Assembly (NCBI GenBank): GCA_946407725.1 | Contig: CAMJPM010000020.1 | Coordinates: forward strand, 1-40,998 | Source of the DNA: an uncultured Lachnospiraceae bacterium | GTDB lineage: Bacteria > Bacillota > Clostridia > Lachnospirales > Lachnospiraceae | Direction of reading: 5' to 3' | Length of the DNA stretch: 40,998 bases | Part shown: piece after piece, positions 9,001 through 17,700 of the stretch | Numbering within the stretch: the stretch's first letter is position 1 | How the letters are laid out: the number at the start of each line of letters is the position of its first letter | Translations under genes and position numbers: made by a program | Notes under the pieces: model-generated | Seen by the model: the letters and a program-made list of their open reading frames with translations, nothing else | What the model was told of the DNA's origin: nothing | Database searches by the model: none

Positions 9001-10228
9001 TAACCCTGATCTCAGGCAGCGGCGCATCGCTCTTTAAGCCGTACTTGCTGATATCCGGCTCATAAACAAAGACATCATCCTCAAATACCGCCTGGAAATA
9101 GCTGCCGTAGGTGCTCTTTTCCCTGTTGAGCTTCCACTTCACCTTCTTAAGGGTCTTTTTCTCTCCCTCTGAAAGCTCTCTTACGTTTTCAGACGCATAT
9201 ACATCAACAGGCAGGAAAGCATTCCTTATGCCCTGAACCATGGCTGAAAGGTTATCTTCTTCGCCGCTTCCTTCATCTTCCGCAGGGGATGGGGTATCAG
9301 TACTGTCAACTGCCGCAGGTGCTTCCTCCGTCTTTTCTCCCGATCCGCCCTGTTCCTCACCGGTCTCTTCCTTCGGCTCTTCTTTTTCCTCTTCCTTCTG
9401 TTCTTCTTTCGCTTCTTCTTTTTCCTCTTCCTTAGGCTCTTCTTTAACTTCTTCCTTTACCTCTTCCTTAGGCTCTTCTTTAACTTCTTCCTTTACCTCT
9501 TCCTTAGGCTCTTCTTTAACTTCTTCCTTTACCTCTTCCTTCTGCTCTTCTTTTTCTTCTTCCTTTACCTCTTCTTCAGGCTCTTCCTTTATCTCTTCCC
9601 CGGACCCGATTTTATCTTCTTCCTTTACTTCTTCTCCGTTCTTTCCTTCATCGCTGCCGGAGTCCCCGTTCTGTGTATCTTCCTTATTCTCTTCCGAGGG
9701 CTTTTCCCCATCCTCACCGGAATTTTCTTCCGAGGGCTTTTCCCCTTTCTCGCCGGAATTCTCTTCCGAGGGCTTTTCCTCTTCCTCATCGGATTTCTCT
9801 TCTGAGGGCTTTTCCTCACTTTCTTCAGAGGGCTTCTCCTCTTCCTTCACTTCCTCTGTGGGAGTCTCTTCCCCGGATTCCTCCCCTGAGGGTTCCTCTT
9901 CTTTCTCTTCTTCCTTCTTTTCTTCTTCTTTTTCCTCTTCCCTTTCCTCTGAAGGCTCTTCCTCTTCAGCCTCCTCGGAATAAAGGGTAACATTCAGCTC
10001 ATCCGGGAAGTAGATATCGCTTTCCGGGGCTCCTACGGGAATAAACTGGTAAGCCACATCATCCGGCAGTTCTTCAAACGCGGTGATATAGCGTCCCTCC
10101 ATGGAGCTGTCGGCACTTACCACATAGCTCCCTATATTCAGGGTGGAACTTACCACAGCAGTGGCAAGAGTAACCGTAAATGCTTTTTTCCTGAGTGAAC
10201 TCAGACTGTTCCATTTTTTCTTTAACAT
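6077..10228 (-). CDS. Giant surface protein with Glu-rich stalk and C-terminal membrane anchor
   Basis: I choose the ATG at 10228 (1383 residues) over a GTG at 10243 because GAGGG lies at suitable spacing before it. Residues 1 to about 42 form a signal peptide. Residues about 75-325 are an extremely acidic Glu/Lys/Pro repeat region that includes perfect 12-residue repeats (VKEEVKEEPKEE). Residues about 350-590 are folded, with a ZU5-like feel (PGVFPEGAVLHVRKI, then ASHFSVYTVLVV). Residues about 600-745 resemble MBG-type domains (ITGMGNYKGTITREF). Residues about 943-1036 look like fibronectin type III, and about 1046-1100 is a Gly/Ala/Ser linker. A last folded region ends in FDFTHASDYTVIIRGD. 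The C-terminus is a hydrophobic helix (about 1353-1376) with a basic tail. No LPXTG motif is present (VPKRS sits at that place), so membrane anchoring is more likely than sortase attachment. Confidence 0.85.
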   Translation of the reverse strand: MLKKKWNSLSSLRKKAFTVTLATAVVSSTLNIGSYVVSADSSMEGRYITAFEELPDDVAYQFIPVGAPESDIYFPDELNVTLYSEEAEEEEPSEEREEEKEEEKKEEEKEEEPSGEESGEETPTEEVKEEEKPSEESEEKPSEEKSDEEEEKPSEENSGEKGEKPSEENSGEDGEKPSEENKEDTQNGDSGSDEGKNGEEVKEEDKIGSGEEIKEEPEEEVKEEEKEEQKEEVKEEVKEEPKEEVKEEVKEEPKEEVKEEVKEEPKEEEKEEAKEEQKEEEKEEPKEETGEEQGGSGEKTEEAPAAVDSTDTPSPAEDEGSGEEDNLSAMVQGIRNAFLPVDVYASENVRELSEGEKKTLKKVKWKLNREKSTYGSYFQAVFEDDVFVYEPDISKYGLKSDAPLPEIRVTIIEAEDETSSTGETDEEAAGEESGEASAETEEKTVSPEFRQLSVIGGVKVGVEADPGVFPEGAVLHVRKISGDAKERIDETLNSENTQSFDITVTDKDGNEIQPDTSVGRVRVTFNGIDVTGEDVRVIHFDNDLVSHEELNVTVNAAENSATVDASHFSVYTVLVVNSEAAEAAEPEILGKSVKDQLNDYVTAYTGEYDGKAHDSVSVNESCPEDIKNKLTFKSGSSPEFSKEIPQITDAGEYVVSVSVDSVGGVLRPVITPKELTETMVTVSDSYYLGTAVENAIVKDESNALVKDVDYKAQYTNNVNPGTAKVTITGMGNYKGTITREFKIIQYSGTYSLKYNGSTVIAEWYKDAVTVSADGFYISDNLNGPFNETYTMTGDARNVSKAVYLKNTASDNGIVGAVAGPLNFDVNPPKGTVKVKGKTFSGLQNEKKTFAYTNESQKVAITSEDTFNGSGVKSTSYFITNKFYSTRGDVKEAAEGEWEEYDDNSKPGLKDNKLNYVYVKIVDKVGHETYLSSQGVWYDTKKPSITSAKASDIKDTTADLTIKGSDGESGVKNYYMLYKKKSEKKPKAADVKSGGKKSDEDDGKYEITGLTASTAYVAYSVVEDYAGNLSDVKETKINTKAKDNSSDTTSSSSSAAGGAGSGSGAGGAGAGAGAAGAAGGAGGAGSAGGAGGAGGAAGSGGSSVSDKKALAEKAKADSNGEEEEESEDEGIPDKIPFIEDASEGITIGREKTSGWERIDRETKDANAPAQITVNMNGETRVPASVFNDIKDRDVAMRFRMNDDVSWTVNGLSFTGDAQNIDFRVRTNTKNIPSSLVNEIADVYPHMNLTLEHDGEFGFTAIMGLNVGKENRGMHANLYYYNEEENGLDFIASSDVDGKGLATFDFTHASDYTVIIRGDNLTEKSAAAIADRNTSGGDTGDTDTAAPTTVPKRSNRLWLILISIISILLCGVILFMPDKKRNAVS
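9425..9532 (-). repeat. Three perfect 36-bp tandem repeats in the Glu-rich stalk
   Basis: Three identical 36-bp units (9425-9460, 9461-9496, 9497-9532) encode VKEEVKEEPKEE within the surface protein gene. The flanks carry degenerate copies of the same Glu/Lys/Pro pattern. The unit length is a multiple of three, so gain or loss of copies changes stalk length without breaking the frame. Confidence 0.95.
9690..9840 (-). repeat. Imperfect repeats encoding GEKPSEEN-type units
   Basis: The motif GAGGGCTTTTCC (plus-strand reading) recurs about four or five times through this stretch, roughly every 39-48 bases, encoding repeated EKPSEENSG-like units in the surface protein. The copies differ by a few substitutions, so they are older than the perfect 36-bp repeats next to them. 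Confidence 0.8.
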
Positions 10229-10292
10229 GCCGTCAACCCTCACTTCCGCTTAAATCATCTCGTGTCTGTTCATAATCCTGCGTTTCTGAACA

Positions 10293-13200
10293 TCATTTCT
10301 TATAATAAACAGTCCCGTAGTAGTCATTTTTCCCCGTAATGGAGATGCTTCCGCTATCCGGACTCTGGTCGATAACGTAATCTGTCTTGTTTCTGTCGCT
10401 GTTATACTTTAATTTAACGATCTTTCCGATCTCATTTGAATTAAAGGTTATCTTCTTAAACCTCACTTCACCGTTGTCGTCCTGTTTTATTTCCCCAAAG
10501 GTCACATTCTCCGGGGTAAGAAGCATGGGGGTTATGCCAAACTCAAACTTCTTATCCTTGAAACTCTTTTTTGCGTTCTTATGCCTCTTTCCCTTGAATT
10601 TCACCTTGAAATAAGGGAGATTGTCCTCTTTTATGGCATTTATGCCGTCAATGGACACGGAGGCCTTCTTGTTGTTCTTTGTTGTCAGCTTATATTCGGA
10701 GGGATCCACGAACTCACCGTTAAGATATATCTTTACACCGATATCACACTGCTTTGAGCTGGTGTTTTTCGCTTTGTAAAGAGTTCCGTTTTCCTTCATT
10801 CCCACGGCCACATGCCGTCTGCCGTTTCCGGAAACCGTCTTATCCCAGCGCACAGTATACAGGTTTCCCATGACATTGACGGATACCGATGTCTTGTTGT
10901 CGCTTACGGTATTACCGGAAACCTGGGTAATGTCTCCGCTGTCTCCGCTGTCTTCGCTGTCTTCGCCTTTACCGCTGCCTTTGTTAAGTATCTGAACATA
11001 GCCGTCAGTGTATATATCATCCGTGTCATAATCAGGAAGATCCTCATCATCTATCTTCCAGTAGAAGCTGTTATTCGCTCCGCTTTTCGCATCATAGGTG
11101 CCCTCCAGGCTCCAGATCACATCCGCACTGACTGAAAGGGGCTCTTTATTCCCTTCGAAGTGCAATACTGCCTTTCTTCCCAGCTCATTTGACGAAAGAA
11201 CACTATCCGCCGTATATTCCTTTTCAAAGGTATCCGGATAGTAAGGCTCCGTGATACGCTTTATCCGCCTCTTTACGGTGCTGTAAGAGCCCAGGTCAAG
11301 AAGGAGTCCGGAATCAAAATCCCCGTTTTTCACAAGGCCTGTCGAGGAAGGAGAAAGTGTTTCACCATCCAGGCTTACGATAGTGTCTTTAGTAAATTCG
11401 TAGCCTGTATTCACCGAAACCGTTGCCCTTGCCCTGTAGCTCCGTTCCCACTTTGCATCAAGTACAGTGCTTCCGTCGGATTCATCTGTCCAGTTAAGGA
11501 ATGCGGTAACGCGGGCTGTTCTGTAGTTATCTGAAACAGAAACCTTTAGGCTTTTCTGCAGGGCTTCTCCGGCCACAGGCTTCTTTAATCCGTTCAGACT
11601 TACTTCCGCGATCTTTTCCGTATCCACCCCGAAGGTTCCGAGATCCAGCCTCATATCTGTATTATATCCGCCTGCCCTGTTAATGGTAACAGCCTCAGGC
11701 GACAGCTTCTCTCCGTCAAGCCATACAACCGTGTCCTCTGCAAATTCAAAGCCGTGATTCACGGAAACAGATGTGGAAGCCTTATAGATCTTATTCCACT
11801 CAGGCTCTATAGCTCCTGTGCCATCCTCTTTAGTCCATTTGAGTTCCCGGTAATAATCATCTGCAATACAGTTTTCGGATACCTCCGCTAAAATGAGCTT
11901 CTGGAATTTTTTGCCTATTACGGGCTTTTCAAAACCATTCAGGCTTACTTCCGTGATCTTTTTCGTATCCACCCGGAAGGTTCCGAGATCCACCCTCATA
12001 TCTGTATTATATCCGCCTGCCTTGTTAATGGTGACAGCCTCAGGCGGCAGCTCCTCTCCGTCAAGCCATACAACCGTGTCCTTTGCAAATTCAAAGCCGT
12101 AGTTCACGGAAACAGATGTGGAAGCCTTATAGATCTTATTCCACTCAGGCTCTTCAGCCCCTGTTCCATCCTCATTAGTCCATTTAAGTTCCCGGTAATC
12201 ATCATCGACAATACAGTTTTCGGACACCTCCGCTAAAATGAGCTCCTGGAATTTTTTGCCGATTACGGGTTTTTCAAAACCATTCAGGCTTACAGCATTT
12301 ATCTTTGTAGTGTCCAGATAATACTCCCCGGGAGTAATATATATTTCATCCTCAAATACATATCTCCTGTCAGAGGATAAACCCTTTTCGTTAATGTCCA
12401 CTGCGCAGTTTTCGTCAAACACATACCCGTCAGCGGCTTTAAGCATCATAAACGGGTAGTAACTGTATCCATACTCCGCTCTGTCAAACTCACCTGCTTC
12501 TTCATACGTATCATCATTCCACCGGTACCATTTTATTTCCATAATGGGATCATCCAGGATGGAAAGATCACTATTATCCGGGTTATTACTGGAATAGGCG
12601 TTGAAAACAAGTGCATAGCTTGCCAGAGCGTTTCCGGCTTTTGGCTCTTCAAAATCCGAGATCCCGATCCTTTTGATCTTGCTTCCGGCGTTTTGTATAT
12701 TGTACATTCCTGACAGCTCCACCGCCGATGTATCATATTCCCCGGACTCGGTTTCATCAACGGTCCACCTGAAGAGATTCCAGGCATGAGATTTTTCGTT
12801 ATACCCGTCATGACTTACTCCGTTTACATCATTATACGAAACCGTCCAGTTTACACGAAACTCTTGTTTTTCATCAGGCTGTCCCGGCGCTCCCTCCAGC
12901 ACAGCCATTGCTTTCAGATCCTTTAAGGGATCCAGTACAGCATCTTTATCCGCAAATTCCTTCTTAAACTCGTCTCCGGCTACTCCCATCGTCCATAATC
13001 CGGGTCCTGAAACCGAATACATTCTCCTTTTACGGGCAGAAATATTTTCCATCGAAATGGAAAAGTATGTTTTATCCAGAGACATATCAAAATTGCCTTT
13101 AATATCCCCTACTCCGTCCTTATTGCTGATGATGCGTCCATCGCAGTCCGTAAACAGTATTACCACATCTTCCGCGAATACGCCTCCGCCGTTGGCGGAA

Positions 13201-14705
13201 ACAGAAACGGTCATCTTGTACTTCTCATTAATACTGGCACATGTGGTTTCATCAACCGGGGTTGTGTCCTCTTTCTCCCAGGACACAGCAGGCTTGGAAA
13301 TAATAATATTTTCGGAATTTAAAATGTCCACATCCGCATCAAAATCAAAGGGCAGTCCCGCCACCGGCTTATCAATACCATATAACGTTACAAAGGGTAC
13401 GCTCAGCTTTTCATCGATCCTTACCGGAACCGGTTCGCTGGCAAAATCCGTATCCTTTCCGCCATTGATATCTTCGGCAATGATGTAGGAATAATAGTCA
13501 ACGCCCCATTTCTTATCTTCAAGCTCCTTTCCGGTAAAATCATAGGTAGCATATCCGGCTTTGTCCCGGGGCAGATCCATAAGCTTTTCATAGCCCAGGA
13601 TATTGATGTCATCCGTGTCCGCCGCATTATATTCCTTATCCAGGAAAAGGATGGAGAGCTGTGTGGCGTTGGCGCTTAAGCTCCCTCCCACCTTATAGGG
13701 GATCAAAACCTCATTGTCCAGTCTGTAGGTACTGTCCGGGCTCTCCAGTGTCAGCCTGTCATCTATTATGGTGAGCTTATACTCAGCCCCTGTCTCTCCC
13801 TTTGTTCCGTTAACCAGGGAAGAGAACAGCACCTTGCTGAGATCCACGTTAAACGCCGGGCTCACACCTCCTGTTCTGGTAGTAACCGCATAGCCGGAAA
13901 TCGGGCCTCCCCTGTTATAATCCGTCACCGTTGCTACATACATACTTTTTTCATTTCTGGGATTAAGTAGCCACCAGAACGTCCTTTGCTGTCCGTGATA
14001 AAGCTTTTCCCTGCAGATGGCACTCTCATTATCCGACTTCTTCTGGCATTTTATGTACCCGTATGCTTCATTAAACACATCCGCAATGTCCAGCATAAAG
14101 ACCTTTTCATTTTTGAGAGGGACTGTATAGATAGCGTTTTCATTTATATCACCATAGTCCTCGACCAACGGTTCGGGGATCGGTCCTCCGCTTCCCGCTC
14201 CCATTACCTTCTGGGATTCCCTGTTGCTGTCTGCGATGGCACGGAACTCGGAATCAGAAATATTGCTCATCCTGAACGTACGGGATTCATTATTCAGCTG
14301 ATACTGGGCGTAGCTCCCCTCCCATTTATTGCAGGTATAATCGTTGGAATTCCAGAATGTACTGTAAAACTGTAAAACATCACTGTCCAGAAACAGAGTC
14401 TTTATCCCCTTTCCCTTGGTGTACTCGTCCGTGGAGGGAGCCAGTACCCTGTATCTGAAATAACCATAAGACGATGTGTTATAATCATAGTGTTTGCCAT
14501 AGTATACGTAGCTTCCCTCCCAGGGTGCATCAAGGCCTGACGGAACCTTTGGTGTGGCCATTCCGCTGCTGCCAAGTAACAGTGTATCCTTCGATTTCTC
14601 AGGGATGCCTTCTTCAGCAAAGGCTGCGCTGCCTATGGAAAAAACGGCGGCTGCCACGGTAAGAATTCCGGCGATCATATACTTCTTTACTATCTTTTTA
14701 TCCAT
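10293..14705 (-). CDS. Giant secreted DUF6273-like repeat protein (paralogue B)
   Basis: This 1470-residue protein has a signal peptide (residues about 1-30, ending SAAFAEE). An N-terminal DUF6273-like domain follows at about 50-310, with YVYYGKHYDYNTSSYGYFRY, NKWEGSYAQYQLN, FWWLLNPRN and GGVSPAFNVDLSKVLFSS. Residues about 320-800 are beta-rich. Three tandem repeats of about 115 residues span about 798-1138; each starts near LNGFEKPVIGKKFQ and includes WNKIYKASTSVSVN and FEFAEDTVVWLDGE. The C-terminal 185 residues (VSGNGRRHVAVGM to DYYGTVYYKK) are shared with the next gene upstream. No cell-wall or membrane anchor is visible, so it is predicted to be released or held noncovalently. It lies 81 bases after its paralogue and about 64 bases before the stalk protein gene, consistent with one transcript. 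Confidence 0.85.
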   Translation of the reverse strand: MDKKIVKKYMIAGILTVAAAVFSIGSAAFAEEGIPEKSKDTLLLGSSGMATPKVPSGLDAPWEGSYVYYGKHYDYNTSSYGYFRYRVLAPSTDEYTKGKGIKTLFLDSDVLQFYSTFWNSNDYTCNKWEGSYAQYQLNNESRTFRMSNISDSEFRAIADSNRESQKVMGAGSGGPIPEPLVEDYGDINENAIYTVPLKNEKVFMLDIADVFNEAYGYIKCQKKSDNESAICREKLYHGQQRTFWWLLNPRNEKSMYVATVTDYNRGGPISGYAVTTRTGGVSPAFNVDLSKVLFSSLVNGTKGETGAEYKLTIIDDRLTLESPDSTYRLDNEVLIPYKVGGSLSANATQLSILFLDKEYNAADTDDINILGYEKLMDLPRDKAGYATYDFTGKELEDKKWGVDYYSYIIAEDINGGKDTDFASEPVPVRIDEKLSVPFVTLYGIDKPVAGLPFDFDADVDILNSENIIISKPAVSWEKEDTTPVDETTCASINEKYKMTVSVSANGGGVFAEDVVILFTDCDGRIISNKDGVGDIKGNFDMSLDKTYFSISMENISARKRRMYSVSGPGLWTMGVAGDEFKKEFADKDAVLDPLKDLKAMAVLEGAPGQPDEKQEFRVNWTVSYNDVNGVSHDGYNEKSHAWNLFRWTVDETESGEYDTSAVELSGMYNIQNAGSKIKRIGISDFEEPKAGNALASYALVFNAYSSNNPDNSDLSILDDPIMEIKWYRWNDDTYEEAGEFDRAEYGYSYYPFMMLKAADGYVFDENCAVDINEKGLSSDRRYVFEDEIYITPGEYYLDTTKINAVSLNGFEKPVIGKKFQELILAEVSENCIVDDDYRELKWTNEDGTGAEEPEWNKIYKASTSVSVNYGFEFAKDTVVWLDGEELPPEAVTINKAGGYNTDMRVDLGTFRVDTKKITEVSLNGFEKPVIGKKFQKLILAEVSENCIADDYYRELKWTKEDGTGAIEPEWNKIYKASTSVSVNHGFEFAEDTVVWLDGEKLSPEAVTINRAGGYNTDMRLDLGTFGVDTEKIAEVSLNGLKKPVAGEALQKSLKVSVSDNYRTARVTAFLNWTDESDGSTVLDAKWERSYRARATVSVNTGYEFTKDTIVSLDGETLSPSSTGLVKNGDFDSGLLLDLGSYSTVKRRIKRITEPYYPDTFEKEYTADSVLSSNELGRKAVLHFEGNKEPLSVSADVIWSLEGTYDAKSGANNSFYWKIDDEDLPDYDTDDIYTDGYVQILNKGSGKGEDSEDSGDSGDITQVSGNTVSDNKTSVSVNVMGNLYTVRWDKTVSGNGRRHVAVGMKENGTLYKAKNTSSKQCDIGVKIYLNGEFVDPSEYKLTTKNNKKASVSIDGINAIKEDNLPYFKVKFKGKRHKNAKKSFKDKKFEFGITPMLLTPENVTFGEIKQDDNGEVRFKKITFNSNEIGKIVKLKYNSDRNKTDYVIDQSPDSGSISITGKNDYYGTVYYKK
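11290..12310 (-). repeat. Three tandem ~345-bp coding repeats
   Basis: Sequence at 11641 onward recurs at 11986 onward, an offset of 345 bases (115 codons). These two copies are near-identical at the DNA level over about 320 bases, with only scattered substitutions. A third copy at about 11290-11635 is more diverged. This indicates a recent in-frame duplication within the secreted protein gene. Confidence 0.9.
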
Positions 14706-14786
14706 ATTACTTTCTTCCCTCTTGAATTGCTCCCTGTCAATACTGTTTCAAATCCTTAGCGGTTTTCCGGAACTCCGGGAATTGTA

Positions 14787-17700
14787 TCAGTCACCGGCAA
14801 CTGTGCCGTAATAATCATTCATTCCAATTAACAGTATCTTTCCGGTTTCCGGATCCTGTCTTGTCACATAATCCGTCTTTTCCAAATCCTTGTTGTACTT
14901 TAGCTTAATGACTTTTCCCGAATCAGGTGATGTATAGGTAACGCGCTTAAACACCACCGAGCCGTCAGAAGCGGACTTCTTCTGCCCGAAAGCCACTGTT
15001 TCCTTTGTAAGTAGGGCAGGGGTTATGTCAAATGAATACTTCCTGTCCTTAAAGCTCTTTTTTACTTCCTTATACTCTTTGCCCTTGAATTTAATAATGA
15101 AATACGGCAGCTTGTCTCCCCTTAAATGCGTTACCCCGTCAGAGGACACTGAAGCCTTTTTGTTATTCTTTGTGACAATCTTATATTTTGAAGGTTCTAC
15201 AAATTCACCGTTCCTGTATACTTTCAAACCTATATCATACTGCTTTGATTTGCTGTTTTTGGCCTTATAGAGGGTGCCATCCGCATTCATTCCCGCAACC
15301 GCATGCTTTTTGCCGTTTCCCGATACAGTCTTTTCATAGTTTATTTCATATATATCTCCAAGGACATTCTCGGATATGCTGACCCGGTTGCTGCTTACAT
15401 CAGAGTCGGGCAGGACTGAAGGAGCAGGAGGGGTAACCGGGGACTCCTCTTCAGAGCTGCTCCTGTTAACAATACTGACATAGCCGTCGGTACTTATACT
15501 TTCCACATCATAAATATAATGCTTCAGCTGTCCCTCATCTATATGCCAGTAAAAAGAATTCGCAGCCCCATCAGAATCGTCATAGGCATTGCCTGCAAGA
15601 CTCCATATAACATTGCAGCTCATTGTCAAAGGCTCTTTATCCCCTTCAAAATTAAGCCATGCGCTTTTACCGAGCTCATCGGACAAAAGAACTGTATCTG
15701 CCGTATACGTATTTTCAAATACAGCGGGATGATCCGGTGCCGTGATCGTGCTTATTGTCCTTTTTTCACTGTTATATGTGCCAAGATCCAGCTCCAGGAG
15801 GGAAGCATACTCTCCGTCACTTATTATGTTCACTGAATCATCCGGGAGTACCTCTCCATCAAGGGTAACAGCCGTTTCTTGAGCAAACTCATACCCGGAA
15901 TTAAGCGATACCGTGGCCTCAGCCCTGTAATCCCTGTTCCATCCCGCCGTTTCCGCCGCACTTCCGTCCAAAACATCAACCCAGTTCAGACTGACAGAAG
16001 GATTAAGCATGGGATCGCCATCCGGAACGGATACCGAAAGGCTCCTTTTCAACGCTTCTCCCGCCACCGGTTTTTCAAGGCCGCTAAGCCTGATCTCACT
16101 TATCTTTCCTGTTTCTGTCCCGAATGAACCAAGCTCCACCTTAAGGAGTGAATCATACATTCCAACCTTTTCTATGCTTACCGATTTTTTGGGAAGCCTC
16201 TTCCCGTCAACCTCTACAACTGTATCCTCTGTAAACTCATACCCGGAGTTAATTGATACCGTCGCCTCAGCCCTGTAATCCCTGTTCCAGCCCGCCGTTT
16301 CCGCTGAACTTCCGTCCAGAGCATCAAACCAGTCCAGACTGACAGAAGGCCCGATCCCGGGATCGCCATTCGGAACGGATACCGAAAGGCTCCTTTTCAA
16401 TTCTTCTCCCGCCACCGGTTTTTCAAAACCGCTAAACCTGATCTCCCTTATCTTTTCTGTTTCTGTCCTGAATGAACCAAGCTCCACCTTAAGGATTGAA
16501 TCATACATTCCGGCCCTGTTTAAGCTTACCGATTTTTTTGGAAGCTTCTTTCCGTCAACCTTTACAACAGTATCCTCCGTAAACTCATATCCCCTGTTAA
16601 GGGAAACCGAAGCGGAAACCGTATAATCCCTGTTCCAGCCGGCTTCATAAGCCTCATTTCCATCCGGGTCTGTCCAGCTTAAATCCACCCTGTCTCCCGT
16701 AGACAGACAGCCGTCATAGGGCGTGGCTGCCGGCAGTCCGGCGGGAAGCGCTGTTCCTCCCACAGGTTCTTCTACTGCACCAAGCTCCACCTCCAGAACC
16801 TTTTCTGTCGGAAAAGAATGGTAATCAGGGAAGATCCACAGCTGGTCTTCATAAGCCAGAGAAGACCTCTCATCAAGAAAGTATCCGTTAACGTATACCT
16901 GACACTCTTCGTCAAAAAGATACTTTTTTTCACTGTTTGCTTTCAGGAGAATAGTCGGATAATACTCATAATTATACTCTGCAACAGTACCCGCTTCCAG
17001 CTCCCTGCTTCCATAACCTTCATCCGAGGCATACCATTCGATCCCCACTTCCTGATCATCCGGATTTTCAAACGAGATAAGCGTAGGCGGATAATCCACA
17101 TCGTCATCGGCCTCCACCCCGTCTACCCTGACTTTGGTATCGAGTTCTTCGTCGATTATGGGTTCCGTATAATCTGTTATTTTTACTGTTTTGATCTTTG
17201 CCCCGTGATTCCTTATGCTGACTACGCCCGTCATGCTGATGTCGGTTTCATAATGAGAATAATCATCGCTGTGCAATGTCCAGCGGAAATAATTCAGCCC
17301 GTTTGACTCGGGATTGTATCCTTCTTTAGGCTCTCCATCTTCATAGTGAAATACCTCCCAATGATCCAGTCCGATGGGAATCTCCACCGGATTGTTATTG
17401 CTCTGGATCGGACTTACTCCCTCCTTCACCGCTGTCGCCTTAAGATTCGCGTTTTTAAGTGCCTCCTTAACCTTGTCCGCATCTGTCAGATTGAGGTTTT
17501 CAATAAACATCCCATCCTCGGTCAGACCCGGAATATTATCCACATTCGGACCGGAAACGGATACTATCCTTCTCTTTATGGGTGTAACGGCATCACAGGA
17601 TATGGTTATCCATCCCTGTGAAACCCGGCTGATATCTATATGGGTAACATCTTCTCCTTCGGGACCCCTGATATAGCTTTGACCATCACAGTTCTGAAAA

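Noticed and set aside
9425-9840. Regular repeats considered as a CRISPR array
   Set aside because: Repeats are contiguous, coding and in frame, without unique spacers; no cas genes are present.
9240-9983. Long Ser/Phe-rich open frame on the plus strand
   Set aside because: It is the antisense of the Glu/Lys-rich stalk; GAA/GAG/AAG codons read backwards give Ser/Phe/Leu codons without stops. No start signal and no plausible fold.
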